Shown: positions 15,675-23,958 of the stretch, in pieces | How positions within the stretch are numbered: position 1 is the first letter of the stretch | How the letters are laid out: every line of letters starts with the position of its first letter | Origin: Citromicrobium sp. | Lineage (GTDB): Bacteria; Pseudomonadota; Alphaproteobacteria; Sphingomonadales; Sphingomonadaceae | Reading direction: 5' to 3' | Assembly: GCA_003248395.1 (NCBI GenBank) | Contig: QFNA01000011.1 | Location: forward strand, 1-26,494 | DNA length: 26,494 nt | The notes under the pieces: generated by a model | Seen by the model: the letters and a program-made list of their open reading frames with translations, nothing else | Told to the model about the DNA's origin: nothing | The model's database searches: none | Translations under genes and position numbers: made by a program

Positions 15675-16493
15675 ATGACGAAAATTGGCGTCCTGCAGAT
15701 GACATCGGGCATCGACCCGGAAAACAATTTTCGGGTCCTTCAAGATGCAGCGAAAGACGCTGCCAATGCTGACGCAAGTATGCTCTTCACACCCGAAATG
15801 TCTCTTATGCTTGATCGGGACCGCTCGCGTGCAGCCCGGCGGATCGAAGCGGGCATGGAAAGCTATGTCGAGCGTTTGGGTGAAGTTGCGACCGAGAACG
15901 AGATATATTTGGCGATCGGTTCGATGGCACTCGCCGGAACCACGGGAAAGTGGCTCAATCGCTCTCTAATTTTTGATCCCGACCATCCACGCCGACCCGC
16001 GCATTACGACAAGATGCACATGTTCGACGTCGATCTCGCCAGTGGTGAAAGTTGGCGTGAGTCTAGCGCGTATCAGGCCGGAAACTCAATTGTCAGTTTG
16101 GAAGACACCCCAGTCGGACGCCTTGGACTGGCCATCTGCTACGATCTGCGTTTCCCCGCTCTCTTCGAGGCTCTTGGTGCCCTCCATTGCGATACAATTG
16201 CCATTCCGGCAGCCTTTACAGTCCCGACCGGTGAAGCGCATTGGCACGTGCTGCAAAGAGCGCGCGCGATCGAGGCTAGCGCATTCGTGGTCGCAGCAGC
16301 CCAAGTTGGCGAGCATGAAGATGGTCGTCATACCTTCGGCCATAGTCTAGTGATCGACCCGTGGGGCGAAGTTCTCCTCGACATGGGGGGAGAAACGGCC
16401 GGCTTGGCATTTGTCGATATTGATCTTGCGCGAATTGCCGAGGTGCGAAGCCAGGTACCCAGCCTTGCCAATCGCCGTAAAATCGCCAACTAG
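15675..16493 (+). CDS. Carbon-nitrogen hydrolase, probable deaminated glutathione amidase
   Basis: A 272-residue nitrilase-superfamily amidase. The Glu-Lys-Cys triad is present: Glu41 (FTPEMS), Lys113 (YDKMHMFDVD) and Cys155 (LAICYDLRFP). YDKMHMFDVD and CYDLRFP are characteristic of the Nit1/NIT2 branch, whose members hydrolyse deaminated glutathione or omega-amides of glutamine and asparagine keto acids. Zero spacing after grxC supports a glutathione-linked job, namely clearing the transaminated by-product of glutathione. Substrate is inferred, not shown. Confidence 0.88.
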   Translation: MTKIGVLQMTSGIDPENNFRVLQDAAKDAANADASMLFTPEMSLMLDRDRSRAARRIEAGMESYVERLGEVATENEIYLAIGSMALAGTTGKWLNRSLIFDPDHPRRPAHYDKMHMFDVDLASGESWRESSAYQAGNSIVSLEDTPVGRLGLAICYDLRFPALFEALGALHCDTIAIPAAFTVPTGEAHWHVLQRARAIEASAFVVAAAQVGEHEDGRHTFGHSLVIDPWGEVLLDMGGETAGLAFVDIDLARIAEVRSQVPSLANRRKIAN

Positions 16494-16499
16494 CCCGCC

Positions 16500-16973
16500 A
16501 TGATCGTTTACGACCTGCATTGCGATAATGGCCATCGCTTCGAGGGCTGGTTTGGCTCTTCCGCCGATTTTGAATCGCAGCGCGACCGTGGGCTGGTAGA
16601 TTGCCCAAGTTGCGGCAGCACTGCGATTGGCAAGGCACCAATGGCTCCCGCGCTCGGAGCGAAAGCGAACCGCGATCGCGACGACACCGTGAAAGGCGAG
16701 GGCGGGCTTGCGCGACTATCGAACAAGCCGATGCCGGCCGAAGTCCGCAAGGCCCTTGAGACGCTGGCAAAAACGCAAGCGAAAGCGCTCGAAGGGAGCA
16801 AGTGGGTCGGCGAGAAATTCGCGCAGGAGGCTCGCTCGCAGCATTATGGCGACAGCGATGAAACTCCCATCCACGGAAAGGCAACCCATCAGGAAGCGGA
16901 GGAGTTGGCGGCCGAAGGCATCTCGGTCGCGCCGATATTGTTTCCGGTCGCTCCGCCCGACGAACTCAACTGA
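16500..16973 (+). CDS. DUF1178 family zinc-ribbon-like protein
   Basis: A 157-residue protein of unknown function. The N-terminus MIVYDLHCDNGHRFEGWF and the CPSCGS pair place Cys8, His12, Cys35 and Cys38 as a probable metal knuckle, as in DUF1178 proteins. The middle (residues 45-75) is charged and likely disordered; a helix at 78-112 (EVRKALETLAKTQAKAL) and a conserved tail with GKATHQEAEELAAEGI and APILFPVA follow. It begins six bases after the amidase stop, so it probably belongs to the grxC unit. Confidence 0.85.
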   Translation: MIVYDLHCDNGHRFEGWFGSSADFESQRDRGLVDCPSCGSTAIGKAPMAPALGAKANRDRDDTVKGEGGLARLSNKPMPAEVRKALETLAKTQAKALEGSKWVGEKFAQEARSQHYGDSDETPIHGKATHQEAEELAAEGISVAPILFPVAPPDELN

Positions 16974-17001
16974 TTGCTACTCGCGGGTCAGCCGCTATAC
17001 G
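16974..17001 (+). promoter_or_regulatory. Promoter of tRNA-Arg
   Basis: TTGCTA (16974-16979) and TATACG (16996-17001) are 16 bases apart and end ten bases before the mature tRNA. They start directly after the DUF1178 stop codon. Confidence 0.45.
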
Positions 17002-17011
17002 AGCGTTTGGC

Positions 17012-17088
17012 GCGCCCGTAGCTCAGTCGGATAGAGCATCGGATTCCTAATCCGGGGGCCACAGGTTCGAATCCTGTCGGGCGCACCA
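17012..17088 (+). tRNA. tRNA-Arg (anticodon CCU)
   Basis: A 77-base cloverleaf. The acceptor arms GCGCCCG and CGGGCGC pair perfectly, discriminator A is followed by an encoded CCA. D arm GCTC/GAGC, anticodon stem TCGGA/TCCGG with loop TTCCTAA giving anticodon CCT (reads AGG), T arm ACAGG-TTCGAAT-CCTGT. No split or intron; no integrase or attachment-site duplication is visible beside it. Confidence 0.98.
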
Positions 17089-17109
17089 TGACCTTGCTGC
17101 GGACTTTGT

Positions 17110-17988
17110 TCAGAGTTCTCTCTGACCAACTTCGCTTGGTTGGTTCATCGGGACGGCTTCCTTGAAAGTATGCGTGACGTAGGGAAAGGGTATCTCGATT
17201 CCCGCATCATCGAGCGCTGCCTTGATCGCGCGAACGACGCGATCCTTGGTTTCCCATCCGGCGCGCGGTGTCGCGCCGGCCCACCAGCGAACGAGAAAAT
17301 CGACGGAGCTGGAGTTGAACTCCTGTGCAAAGATGTCGACGCCTTTGGTTGCCAGAACGTCATCCGCATTCTCAACTGCACGGCGGATGACATCGGCTGC
17401 CTGGTCGAGATCAGTGTCGTAGCTGACGCCCACGACGACTTCATGGCGACGCTGTTCGAGGTCGGTCAGAATTTCGACCGGATTCTTGAACAGGATCGAA
17501 TTGGGGACGACTGTCAATTCGCCGGAAAGTTTCCTGACATGCGTTTCGCGCAAGGTGATGTGTTCAACCTTACCCGTAATGCCTTCGCACTCGATCACGT
17601 CGCCGATGCGCATTTTCTCTCGCAGCATGATGAGTATGCCGGCGAAGAAATTCTCGAAGATGTCCTGAAAGGCGAAGCCGATCGCAACGGCACCGATTCC
17701 GAGACCAGCCAGCAAGCTGGCAAATGTCAGACCCGGCATTACAATAACCGCTGCGATAAAAAGCCCGATCACCCAGATGGCCAGTTTTACCAGCGTGTCG
17801 ATGAGGTTTTTCAGGCTCGCGCGGATATCGGTCCGCCCAACGATCATGTCGGAAATGCGGACTGCAAAGCGCGCCACAATCCAGGTGACGAGGATAATCA
17901 GCAGCGCAATGGCCAAGCTTGGGAGAGTCTGGATAAATCCCTCTCCCATCGATTGCAGCTGTTGGCGCAACGTGGCGATGTAATTCAC
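17110..17988 (-). CDS. mscS: MscS-type small-conductance mechanosensitive channel
   Basis: A 292-residue inner-membrane channel that opens on hypo-osmotic membrane tension. Three membrane helices: about 20-42, 64-84 and 87-120; the last holds the glycine/alanine pore pattern FASLLAGLGIGAVAIGFAFQDIFENFFAGI. The cytoplasmic beta domain begins at REKMRIGDVIE, contains VVPNSILFKNP, and an alpha/beta cage follows. Length matches E. coli MscS (286). The start is GTG, with GGGAG ten bases upstream; an internal ATG at 17949 has no ribosome site. It stands alone, convergent with the tRNA. Confidence 0.94.
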   Translation of the reverse strand: MNYIATLRQQLQSMGEGFIQTLPSLAIALLIILVTWIVARFAVRISDMIVGRTDIRASLKNLIDTLVKLAIWVIGLFIAAVIVMPGLTFASLLAGLGIGAVAIGFAFQDIFENFFAGILIMLREKMRIGDVIECEGITGKVEHITLRETHVRKLSGELTVVPNSILFKNPVEILTDLEQRRHEVVVGVSYDTDLDQAADVIRRAVENADDVLATKGVDIFAQEFNSSSVDFLVRWWAGATPRAGWETKDRVVRAIKAALDDAGIEIPFPYVTHTFKEAVPMNQPSEVGQREL

Positions 17989-18051
17989 TCTGAGGGAACT
18001 CCCTTTGAGCGGGAACGCAGCAAAAAGCGGCCCGTTCCGCCCGCGTCCGGC

Positions 18052-18624
18052 TCAGACCTGACCGTGCTCCTTGCGGGCGATTTCATGCAGCCAGTCTGCG
18101 TGCCGGGGTGCCGTTTTGGTTTCGCTCCATTCATCGAGCATCGGCATGGCGACGCGCTTCAGTTCCGCATATTGTTCGTCGGTTCCGATATCGGCTGCGA
18201 GTTCAACTCGGTGACCATTGGGGTCGAAAAAATAGATCGACTTGAAGATTCCGTGATGGGTGGGGCCCAGTACGTTTATGCCGAGGCTTTCGACATGGCG
18301 CTTCGCGGCGAGCAGTTCCTCATCGCTACCCACCTTGAAGGCGAGATGCTGGACCCAGGCAGGTGTATTCTCGTCACGACCCATCTCCTTTTGGTTGGGC
18401 AGTTCGAAGAACGCGAGGATGTTGCCGTTCCCAGCGTCGAGGAATACATGCATGTAGGGGTCATACTCGCCAGTCGATGGTACGTGATCCTCGCTGAAGG
18501 CGCTCGTGTATTCCATGCCCAGGACATCGCGATACCACTCGACCGTTTCCTTCGCGTCCTTGCAGCGATAGGCCGCATGGTGAACGCCGCCCAGTTTGAC
18601 GGGATTGGGTTTGCTGTCTGTCAT
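18052..18624 (-). CDS. VOC superfamily protein (glyoxalase/ring-cleaving dioxygenase-like)
   Basis: A 190-residue protein with two beta-alpha-beta-beta-beta modules of the vicinal oxygen chelate fold. Likely metal ligands are His15 (GVHHAAYRC), His93 (VQHLAFKV) and Glu141 (GHRVELA); [12 protein letters not shown] is the typical module end. The C-terminal 45 residues after GTDEQY are an extension. The start overlaps the hppD stop as ATGA, so it is translated with hppD and may act in the same aromatic catabolism, as an extradiol dioxygenase or isomerase. The substrate cannot be read from the sequence. Confidence 0.85.
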   Translation of the reverse strand: MTDSKPNPVKLGGVHHAAYRCKDAKETVEWYRDVLGMEYTSAFSEDHVPSTGEYDPYMHVFLDAGNGNILAFFELPNQKEMGRDENTPAWVQHLAFKVGSDEELLAAKRHVESLGINVLGPTHHGIFKSIYFFDPNGHRVELAADIGTDEQYAELKRVAMPMLDEWSETKTAPRHADWLHEIARKEHGQV

Positions 18625-19742
18625 TCCGCAGGCTCCGGTTCTACAGCCTGCGCATCATCGACGCTGAGCACGCCGCGCTTGATCTGGTCGCGCTCCATAC
18701 TCTCGAACAGTGCCTTGAAATTGCCTTCTCCGAAGCCTTCGTCACCCTTGCGCTGGATGAATTCGAAGAACACCGGTCCAACCTGCGCTTCAGCGAAGAT
18801 TTGCAAGAGAAGACGCGGCTGTCCGCCTTCGGTCGTCCCGTCGAGAAGAATGCCGCGCATCTTGAGCGCGTCGACGTCCTCACCGTGATCGGGCAGCCTT
18901 TCGGGCAGCATTTCGTAATAGGTTTCGGGCGGGGCGGTCATGAACGGCACGCCGAAGTCCTTGAGCCTATCCCAAGCCTTGACGAGATCGTCACAAATCA
19001 GGGCGATGTGCTGGATACCTTCGCCGTTGAACTCGCGCAGGAACTCTTCGATCTGGCCCTTGCCGCCATCGCCTTCTTCATTGAGCGGAATGCGGATCTT
19101 GCCGTCGGGAGCCGTGAGCGCCTTGGAAGTAAGGCCGGTATATTCGCCCTTGATGTCGAAAAAGCGGATTTCACGGAAATTGAAGAGCGTTTCGTAGTAA
19201 TCCGCCCAATATTTCATCCGCCCGTTGTAAACGTTGTGCGTCAGGTGGTCGATGACATCGAAACCGGCTCCTTCGGGACGCCTTTCGACACCTTCGAAAT
19301 ACTCGAAGTCGATATCGTAGATCGACAGTCCCTTGCCGTCGGCGTCCTCGTAACGGTCGATCAGATACACGATAGCACCGCCGATACCGCGGATGGCAGG
19401 GATGTGTAGTTCCATCGGCCCGGTATCGACCCCCACAGGCTCTGCCCCACGCGCCAGCAGCTCGGAATAGGCCTTGCGCGCATCGCGGACACGGAAGCCC
19501 ATTCCACATGCCGACGGCCCGTGCTCGCGGGCAAAGAACCAAGCGGCGCTTTTCGGTTCATAATTGAGGATGAGATTGATCTGGCCCTGGCGCCACAGGT
19601 CGACATCCTTGGAGCGGTGCTTGGCAACGAGAGTAAAGCCCATCGCCTCAAAAACCGGTTCGATTACACCCTTTTCGGGTGCACAGAATTCAACGAATTC
19701 AAAGCCGTCGAGGCCGATCGGATTTTCAAAGAGGTCGGGCAT
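18621..19742 (-). CDS. hppD: 4-hydroxyphenylpyruvate dioxygenase
   Basis: A 373-residue Fe(II) enzyme turning 4-hydroxyphenylpyruvate into homogentisate in tyrosine breakdown (the product also feeds tocopherol or pyomelanin). The N-terminal VOC half (1-155) is followed by the catalytic half with iron ligands His166 ([13 protein letters not shown]), His245 ([11 protein letters not shown]) and Glu327 ([18 protein letters not shown]). Length fits the bacterial family. I start at MPDLFENP because GAGGA is five bases ahead; an in-frame ATG four codons earlier is less likely, and a much longer open frame upstream is antisense shadow. It carries a good promoter with an overlapping palindrome. No hmgA or fumarylacetoacetase is in the window. 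Confidence 0.96.
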   Translation of the reverse strand: MPDLFENPIGLDGFEFVEFCAPEKGVIEPVFEAMGFTLVAKHRSKDVDLWRQGQINLILNYEPKSAAWFFAREHGPSACGMGFRVRDARKAYSELLARGAEPVGVDTGPMELHIPAIRGIGGAIVYLIDRYEDADGKGLSIYDIDFEYFEGVERRPEGAGFDVIDHLTHNVYNGRMKYWADYYETLFNFREIRFFDIKGEYTGLTSKALTAPDGKIRIPLNEEGDGGKGQIEEFLREFNGEGIQHIALICDDLVKAWDRLKDFGVPFMTAPPETYYEMLPERLPDHGEDVDALKMRGILLDGTTEGGQPRLLLQIFAEAQVGPVFFEFIQRKGDEGFGEGNFKALFESMERDQIKRGVLSVDDAQAVEPEPAE

Positions 19743-19761
19743 TTCAATCCTCATGCTAAAG

Positions 19762-19781
19762 ATAGTTACAAACGTAACCAT
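19762..19781. promoter_or_regulatory. Palindromic operator candidate between hppD and acyl-CoA dehydrogenase
   Basis: An inverted repeat AT-a-GTTAC-N4-GTAAC-c-AT spans the -10 and likely transcription start of hppD. Seven of eight arm bases are symmetric. Repressor proteins of catabolic operons commonly bind such sites. The regulator is not encoded in the window. Confidence 0.5.
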
Positions 19782-19805
19782 ACGAAAGAGCGGCAAGAAA
19801 GTCAA
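19777..19805 (-). promoter_or_regulatory. hppD promoter (sigma-70 type)
   Basis: On the minus strand TTGACT (19805-19800) and TATGGT (19782-19777) are exactly 17 bases apart, placed about 35 bases before the hppD start codon. The palindrome overlaps the -10. Confidence 0.6.
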
Positions 19806-19859
19806 GGCAGTGGGCGCTGGCGGATTGCCAAGCTTTACCTGCCTCTCCAAGGAAACGGC

Positions 19860-21014
19860 ATGGCTGAAGACACATTCAACGATATCCGCCGGGCCGTGCA
19901 GGCCGTTTGTGCCGATTTTCCTGGTGAGTATTGGCGCGGCAAGGATCGCGAGCGCGCCTATCCAAACGAGTTTGTCGATGCGATAACCCGGGCCGGGTTT
20001 CTCGCCGCGCTGATCCCCGAAAGGTTTGGTGGTAGTGGCCTCGATCTGCAATCCGCAGCTGTGATCATGGAGGAAATACAGGCCGCGGGATGCAATGGGG
20101 CTGCAGCCCATGCCCAGATGTATGTGATGAATACCTTGCTCCGTTACGGAAGTGCAGAGCAACAAGCCGCTTTTCTGCCGGCGATCACCAGGGGGGAGCT
20201 GAGATTGCAGGCGTTTGCCGTATCCGAACCGGGCAGCGGGACAGATACGCTTTCGCTGTCCACCTCTGCCCGTCGCATTGACGACGAATACATCATCAAT
20301 GGCCAGAAAATCTGGACAAGTCGCGCCGAACATTCCGACCTGATGGTGCTGCTCGCAAGGACCACGCCGAAGGACAAGGTCGAGCACAAGACGGAAGGTC
20401 TGTCATTATTCCTGATCGATATGCGGGAATCCGTCGGCCGCGGCATGACGATAAAACCGATACGGACGATGATGAATCACGCCACAACAGAGATATTCTT
20501 CGACGATCTCCACGTTCCTGCCGACGCGCTGATAGGCGAGGAGGGCAAGGGGTTCCGGTACGTCTTGTCCGGCATGAATGCGGAGCGCATCCTGATCGGT
20601 GCAGAATGTATCGGCGATGCGAAGTGGTTCATTGCCAAAGCCAGTGAATACGCGAAGGAGCGCCACGTTTTTGAGCGACCGATCGGAAAGAACCAGGGCG
20701 TGCAATTTCCACTGGCGCGATGTTACGCGCAAATGCGCGCAGCAGAACTGATGGTCGGGCACGCTGCAAAATCCTACGATGCCGGTGGCGATGTCGGGGC
20801 GGAAGCCAATATGGCGAAGATGCTGGCAAGCGAGGCGAGCTGGGCAGCCGCGGACATGTGCGTGCAGACCTTCGGAGGCTTCGGTTTCGCCGAAGAGTTC
20901 GACGTGGAGCGCAAATTCCGGGAAGCGCGTCTCTATACGGTGGCACCCATCAGCACCAATCTGATCCTCAGTTATTTGTCGGAGCATGTCCTCGGACTGC
21001 CGCGTTCGTATTGA
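19860..21014 (+). CDS. Acyl-CoA dehydrogenase (isovaleryl/long-chain-type active site)
   Basis: A 384-residue flavoprotein that oxidises an acyl-CoA to the 2-enoyl-CoA. Order: N-terminal helical domain (to about 115), [11 protein letters not shown] and [18 protein letters not shown] of the middle beta domain, then the C-terminal helices with [16 protein letters not shown] (FAD contact) and QTFGGFGF. The usual C-terminal catalytic EGT motif is absent ([11 protein letters not shown]), while Glu242 in GMNAERIL aligns with the catalytic Glu of isovaleryl-CoA and long-chain dehydrogenases. AGGAA precedes the ATG. It is divergent from hppD, sharing a 117-base spacer. Chain specificity is unknown; branched-chain or aromatic acyl-CoA is plausible. 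Confidence 0.9.
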   Translation: MAEDTFNDIRRAVQAVCADFPGEYWRGKDRERAYPNEFVDAITRAGFLAALIPERFGGSGLDLQSAAVIMEEIQAAGCNGAAAHAQMYVMNTLLRYGSAEQQAAFLPAITRGELRLQAFAVSEPGSGTDTLSLSTSARRIDDEYIINGQKIWTSRAEHSDLMVLLARTTPKDKVEHKTEGLSLFLIDMRESVGRGMTIKPIRTMMNHATTEIFFDDLHVPADALIGEEGKGFRYVLSGMNAERILIGAECIGDAKWFIAKASEYAKERHVFERPIGKNQGVQFPLARCYAQMRAAELMVGHAAKSYDAGGDVGAEANMAKMLASEASWAAADMCVQTFGGFGFAEEFDVERKFREARLYTVAPISTNLILSYLSEHVLGLPRSY

Positions 21015-21065
21015 TCCGCTGCGATAAAGCTTGCGCCTGTGCAGTAACTGTGATTCTGTAACGAA

Positions 21066-21380
21066 ATGCGCCGCAAGATCAGATTCTCTACTTCGCAAAG
21101 ACAGCGTGCGACTCAGAGTCTTGCTCTGGCGGCTTTGCTGGTCATGGGTGGCCTCGCCATTGCCGGTCCTTCCGGTCTGCTGGCATGGAGTGAAAATCTT
21201 CGCCTGCTGGATCAGCGCGAAGCGCAACTGGCAGCTGTCGAGAAGGAGCGCGCTGCGCTGGGTAACAAGGTGGCTCTGCTCCACCCTGACCACGCCGATC
21301 CGGATATGGTCGGAGAGCTGCTCCGTAGCCAACTTAACGTCGTCCACCCGGATGAGGTCGTCATCAAGCTGGACGACTGA
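21066..21380 (+). CDS. ftsB: Septum formation initiator, FtsB/DivIC family
   Basis: A 104-residue bitopic division protein that links FtsL and FtsQ in the divisome. A basic cytoplasmic N-terminus (1-17) precedes one membrane helix (about 18-35), a periplasmic coiled coil (about 42-70; LRLLDQREAQLAAVEKERAAL) and the family tail with DPDMVGELLRSQLNVVHPDEVV. The ribosome site is weak. It sits just before pdhA, an arrangement common in alphaproteobacteria. Confidence 0.87.
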   Translation: MRRKIRFSTSQRQRATQSLALAALLVMGGLAIAGPSGLLAWSENLRLLDQREAQLAAVEKERAALGNKVALLHPDHADPDMVGELLRSQLNVVHPDEVVIKLDD

Positions 21381-21446
21381 TCCGTCTGCCAGAATCCGGA
21401 ACAACGGCTATTCCGTAAGGTTTTCGTATGCGCATGCCGCACGATG

Positions 21447-21475
21447 TTGCGCGGTCCATGAAGCTGTGCCTATAG
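21447..21475 (+). promoter_or_regulatory. Candidate promoter of pdhA-pdhB
   Basis: TTGCGC (21447-21452) and CTATAG (21470-21475) are 17 bases apart in the ftsB-pdhA spacer, placing a start near 21482, about 36 bases before the TTG initiation site. Confidence 0.4.
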
Positions 21476-21517
21476 GCGCAGGAATTCCTCCCCAAGGCAG
21501 AACAAGGGAACCGCATC

Positions 21518-21577
21518 TTGGCCAAGGCACCCAAAGGCAAACCGGCACAAAGTCCCGTCGAAGATGCAGATTTCGAA
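21518..21577 (+). other. Out-of-frame N-terminal coding remnant of pdhA
   Basis: A TTG with AAGGGA nine bases upstream opens a frame reading MAKAPKGKPAQSPVEDADFE, which looks like the usual alphaproteobacterial PdhA N-terminus (MAKAP... rich in Lys, Pro and Ala). It is one base out of phase with the conserved body: Phe19 (21572-21574) is followed by a single G, then AAG in the body frame, giving KQMLLIRRFEE. A one-base insertion or two-base deletion near 21572-21578 would explain this. Confidence 0.6.
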
Positions 21578-22511
21578 GCAGATGCTGTTGATCCGCCGTT
21601 TCGAAGAGCGCGCGGGACAGCTCTACGGCCTCGGCCTGATCGGTGGATTCTGCCATCTCTATATTGGCCAGGAAGCTGTCGCGATCGGCCTGCAGTCGGC
21701 GCTCGATAACGACAGGGATAGCGTCATTACCGGCTACCGCGACCACGGCCACATGCTTGCCTATGGCATCGATCCCAAGGTGATCATGGCGGAATTGACG
21801 GGTCGCGAGGCGGGTATTTCGAAGGGCAAGGGCGGGTCGATGCACATGTTTTCGACCGAGCATAAGTTTTACGGCGGACACGGCATCGTCGGGGCGCAAG
21901 TTGCGCTGGGTGGCGGGTTAGCGCTCGCCCACCAATACAATGAGGACGGCGGACTTTGCCTGGCCTATTTCGGTGACGGTGCCGCCAATCAGGGGCAAGT
22001 GTACGAGACGATGAACATGGCGTCGTTGTGGAAGCTGCCGATCGTGTTCGTGGTTGAAAACAACCAGTACGCGATGGGAACAGCAGTGAGCCGATCGAGT
22101 GCGGAAACCGAATTCTATCGACGCGGTACAGCTTTCCGCATCCCGGGCATGAACGTGAACGGCATGGACGTGCTGGAAGTACGGCAGGCTGCCGAAATCG
22201 CATTCCGCCATGTGCGCGAAGGTAAGGGGCCCGTTCTGATGGAATGCAGCACCTATCGTTACAGGGGCCATTCGATGTCCGACCCGGCGAAATACCGGAC
22301 GCGCGAGGAAGTGCAGGACGTTCGGGAGCAAAAAGACCCGATCGAAGGTCTGAAAAAGATTCTGCTCGAGAAGGGCAAGAGCGAGGAAGACCTGAAAGCG
22401 ATCGACAAGGATATTCGCCAGACCGTTAGCGAAGCGGCGGACTTTGCCGAAAATTCGCCTGAGCCCGGCCCGGGCGAACTCTACACCGACGTTCTGGTGG
22501 AGGAGTACTGA
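21564..22511 (+). CDS. pdhA: Pyruvate dehydrogenase E1 component, alpha subunit
   Basis: The thiamine-diphosphate subunit of pyruvate dehydrogenase, 315 residues from this ATG. Conserved parts: QMLLIRRFEERAGQLYG, GGFCHLYIGQEAVAIG, GYRDHGHMLAYG, GKGGSMHMF, the TPP motif from GDGAANQG (137-144) to ENN (165-167), and the phosphorylation-loop-like YRYRGHSMSDPAKYR. This ATG is the first in frame and has no good ribosome site. The natural start is probably the TTG at 21518, in another frame, so the gene may carry a frameshift at its N-terminus. The end has GAGGAG serving pdhB three codons on. The core domain is complete either way. Confidence 0.88.
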   Translation: MQISKQMLLIRRFEERAGQLYGLGLIGGFCHLYIGQEAVAIGLQSALDNDRDSVITGYRDHGHMLAYGIDPKVIMAELTGREAGISKGKGGSMHMFSTEHKFYGGHGIVGAQVALGGGLALAHQYNEDGGLCLAYFGDGAANQGQVYETMNMASLWKLPIVFVVENNQYAMGTAVSRSSAETEFYRRGTAFRIPGMNVNGMDVLEVRQAAEIAFRHVREGKGPVLMECSTYRYRGHSMSDPAKYRTREEVQDVREQKDPIEGLKKILLEKGKSEEDLKAIDKDIRQTVSEAADFAENSPEPGPGELYTDVLVEEY

Positions 22512-22514
22512 GTC

Positions 22515-23915
22515 ATGGCTATCGAACTCAAGATGCCCGCCCTGTCACCGACCATGGAAGAGGGTACGCTAGCCAAATGGCTCAAGGCGGAAGGCGATGA
22601 AATCGTCGCGGGCGACATCATAGCCGAAATCGAAACCGACAAGGCGACGATGGAATTCGAAGCCGTCGACGAGGGAACGCTCGGCAAGATCCTGGTCGAA
22701 GAGGGCACCGAGAATGTGAAGGTCGGCACGATCATCGCCATGATCGTGGCGGAAGGCGAAGACGTGTCGGACGCCGCGCCGAAGTCTGACGACGCGGCAA
22801 GCGAGGTCGCTGAACCGGGTGATGTTTCCGGCGAGGGCAAGGACGTCGGCCAGGATCCTTCCGAAGCCGAAATCACCAAGCCAGCGAAAAAGTCCGGCGT
22901 GACTGATCCCGAGATTCCCCACGGCACCAACATGGCGACGGTCAGCGTGCGCGAAGCCCTGCGCGATGCCATGGCCGAGGAAATGCGACGCGACGAGCGC
23001 GTTTTCGTGATGGGCGAGGAAGTCGCGCAGTATCAGGGTGCCTACAAGGTAACCCAGGGCCTGCTGGACGAGTTCGGGCCGAAACGCGTGATCGACACGC
23101 CGATTACCGAATACGGCTTCGCCGGCATCGGCACGGGTGCGGCGATGGGCGGCCTGCGTCCGGTCGTCGAATTCATGACCTTCAATTTCGCCATGCAGGC
23201 GATCGACCACATCATCAATTCCGCGGCCAAGACCAATTACATGTCCGGCGGTCAGATGCGCTGCCCGGTCGTCTTTCGCGGGCCGAACGCCGCAGCGAGC
23301 CGGGTAGGCGCGCAGCACAGCCAGAACTATGGCCCGTGGTATGCAGGTGTGCCGGGACTGATCGTGATCGCTCCGTATGATTCATCGGACGCGAAAGGCC
23401 TGCTCAAGGCAGCCATTCGCTGCGAGGATCCGGTCGTGTTCCTCGAAAACGAGCTCGTATACGGACGCAGTTTCGAATTGCCCGAACTCGACGACCATGT
23501 GCTGCCGATCGGCAAGGCCCGCATCATGCGTGAGGGCAGCGATGTCACGATTGTCGCCTATTCGATCGCTGTCGGGCTCGCCCTCGATGCGGCAGAGGAA
23601 CTTGCCGGCGAAGGCATCGAAGCCGAAGTCATCGACCTGCGCACCTTGAGGCCGCTCGACAAGGAAGCAGTTCTCGAAAGTCTTGCCAAGACGAACCGCC
23701 TGATCATCGCGGAAGAGGGCTGGCCCACCTGTTCGATCGCATCCGAGATCGTCGCGATTTGCATGGAGGAAGGTTTCGACCACCTCGACGCACCCGTCTT
23801 GCGGGTTTGCGACGAGGATGTGCCACTACCCTATGCCGCCAACCTGGAGAAGCTGGCGCTGATCGACAGCGCCAAGATCGTCAAGGCGGCCAAGCGGGTC
23901 TGTTACGTCGATTGA
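22515..23915 (+). CDS. pdhB: Pyruvate dehydrogenase E1 component, beta subunit, with N-terminal lipoyl domain
   Basis: A 466-residue fusion. Residues 1-80 are a lipoyl domain ([19 protein letters not shown]) with lipoyl-lysine Lys43 in [10 protein letters not shown]; an acidic Ala/Ser-rich linker (85-130) follows; then the E1-beta fold with [64 protein letters not shown] and the C-terminal transketolase domain ([28 protein letters not shown]). The lipoyl fusion on E1-beta is characteristic of alphaproteobacteria. It starts three bases after pdhA. The E2 gene is not in the window. Confidence 0.97.
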   Translation: MAIELKMPALSPTMEEGTLAKWLKAEGDEIVAGDIIAEIETDKATMEFEAVDEGTLGKILVEEGTENVKVGTIIAMIVAEGEDVSDAAPKSDDAASEVAEPGDVSGEGKDVGQDPSEAEITKPAKKSGVTDPEIPHGTNMATVSVREALRDAMAEEMRRDERVFVMGEEVAQYQGAYKVTQGLLDEFGPKRVIDTPITEYGFAGIGTGAAMGGLRPVVEFMTFNFAMQAIDHIINSAAKTNYMSGGQMRCPVVFRGPNAAASRVGAQHSQNYGPWYAGVPGLIVIAPYDSSDAKGLLKAAIRCEDPVVFLENELVYGRSFELPELDDHVLPIGKARIMREGSDVTIVAYSIAVGLALDAAEELAGEGIEAEVIDLRTLRPLDKEAVLESLAKTNRLIIAEEGWPTCSIASEIVAICMEEGFDHLDAPVLRVCDEDVPLPYAANLEKLALIDSAKIVKAAKRVCYVD

Positions 23916-23958
23916 GAAGTGTCGTTTTGTACGGATCGGCGTGTGACGCAAGGAAGGG

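Noticed and set aside
17012..17088. Integration site at tRNA-Arg
   Set aside because: No duplicated tRNA 3' end, integrase or atypical DNA is found next to it.
17110..17125. TCAGAG-TTCT-CTCTGA hairpin as terminator of mscS
   Set aside because: It lies over the stop codon, is short and has no T tract on the minus strand.
17140..18888. A 582-codon open frame on the plus strand
   Set aside because: It lies antisense to mscS, the VOC gene and hppD, has no domain character, and arises from the codon bias of the opposite strand.
19743..20387. Long upstream extension of hppD
   Set aside because: It overlaps the divergent acyl-CoA dehydrogenase and the promoter; the family starts at MPDLFENP with its own ribosome site.
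20406..21404. A 332-codon open frame on the minus strand
   Set aside because: Antisense to the acyl-CoA dehydrogenase and ftsB genes, with no recognisable domain.
22569..23318. A 249-codon open frame on the minus strand
   Set aside because: Antisense shadow of pdhB, rich in His/Asp/Phe as expected for complement of alanine-glutamate-rich coding sequence.
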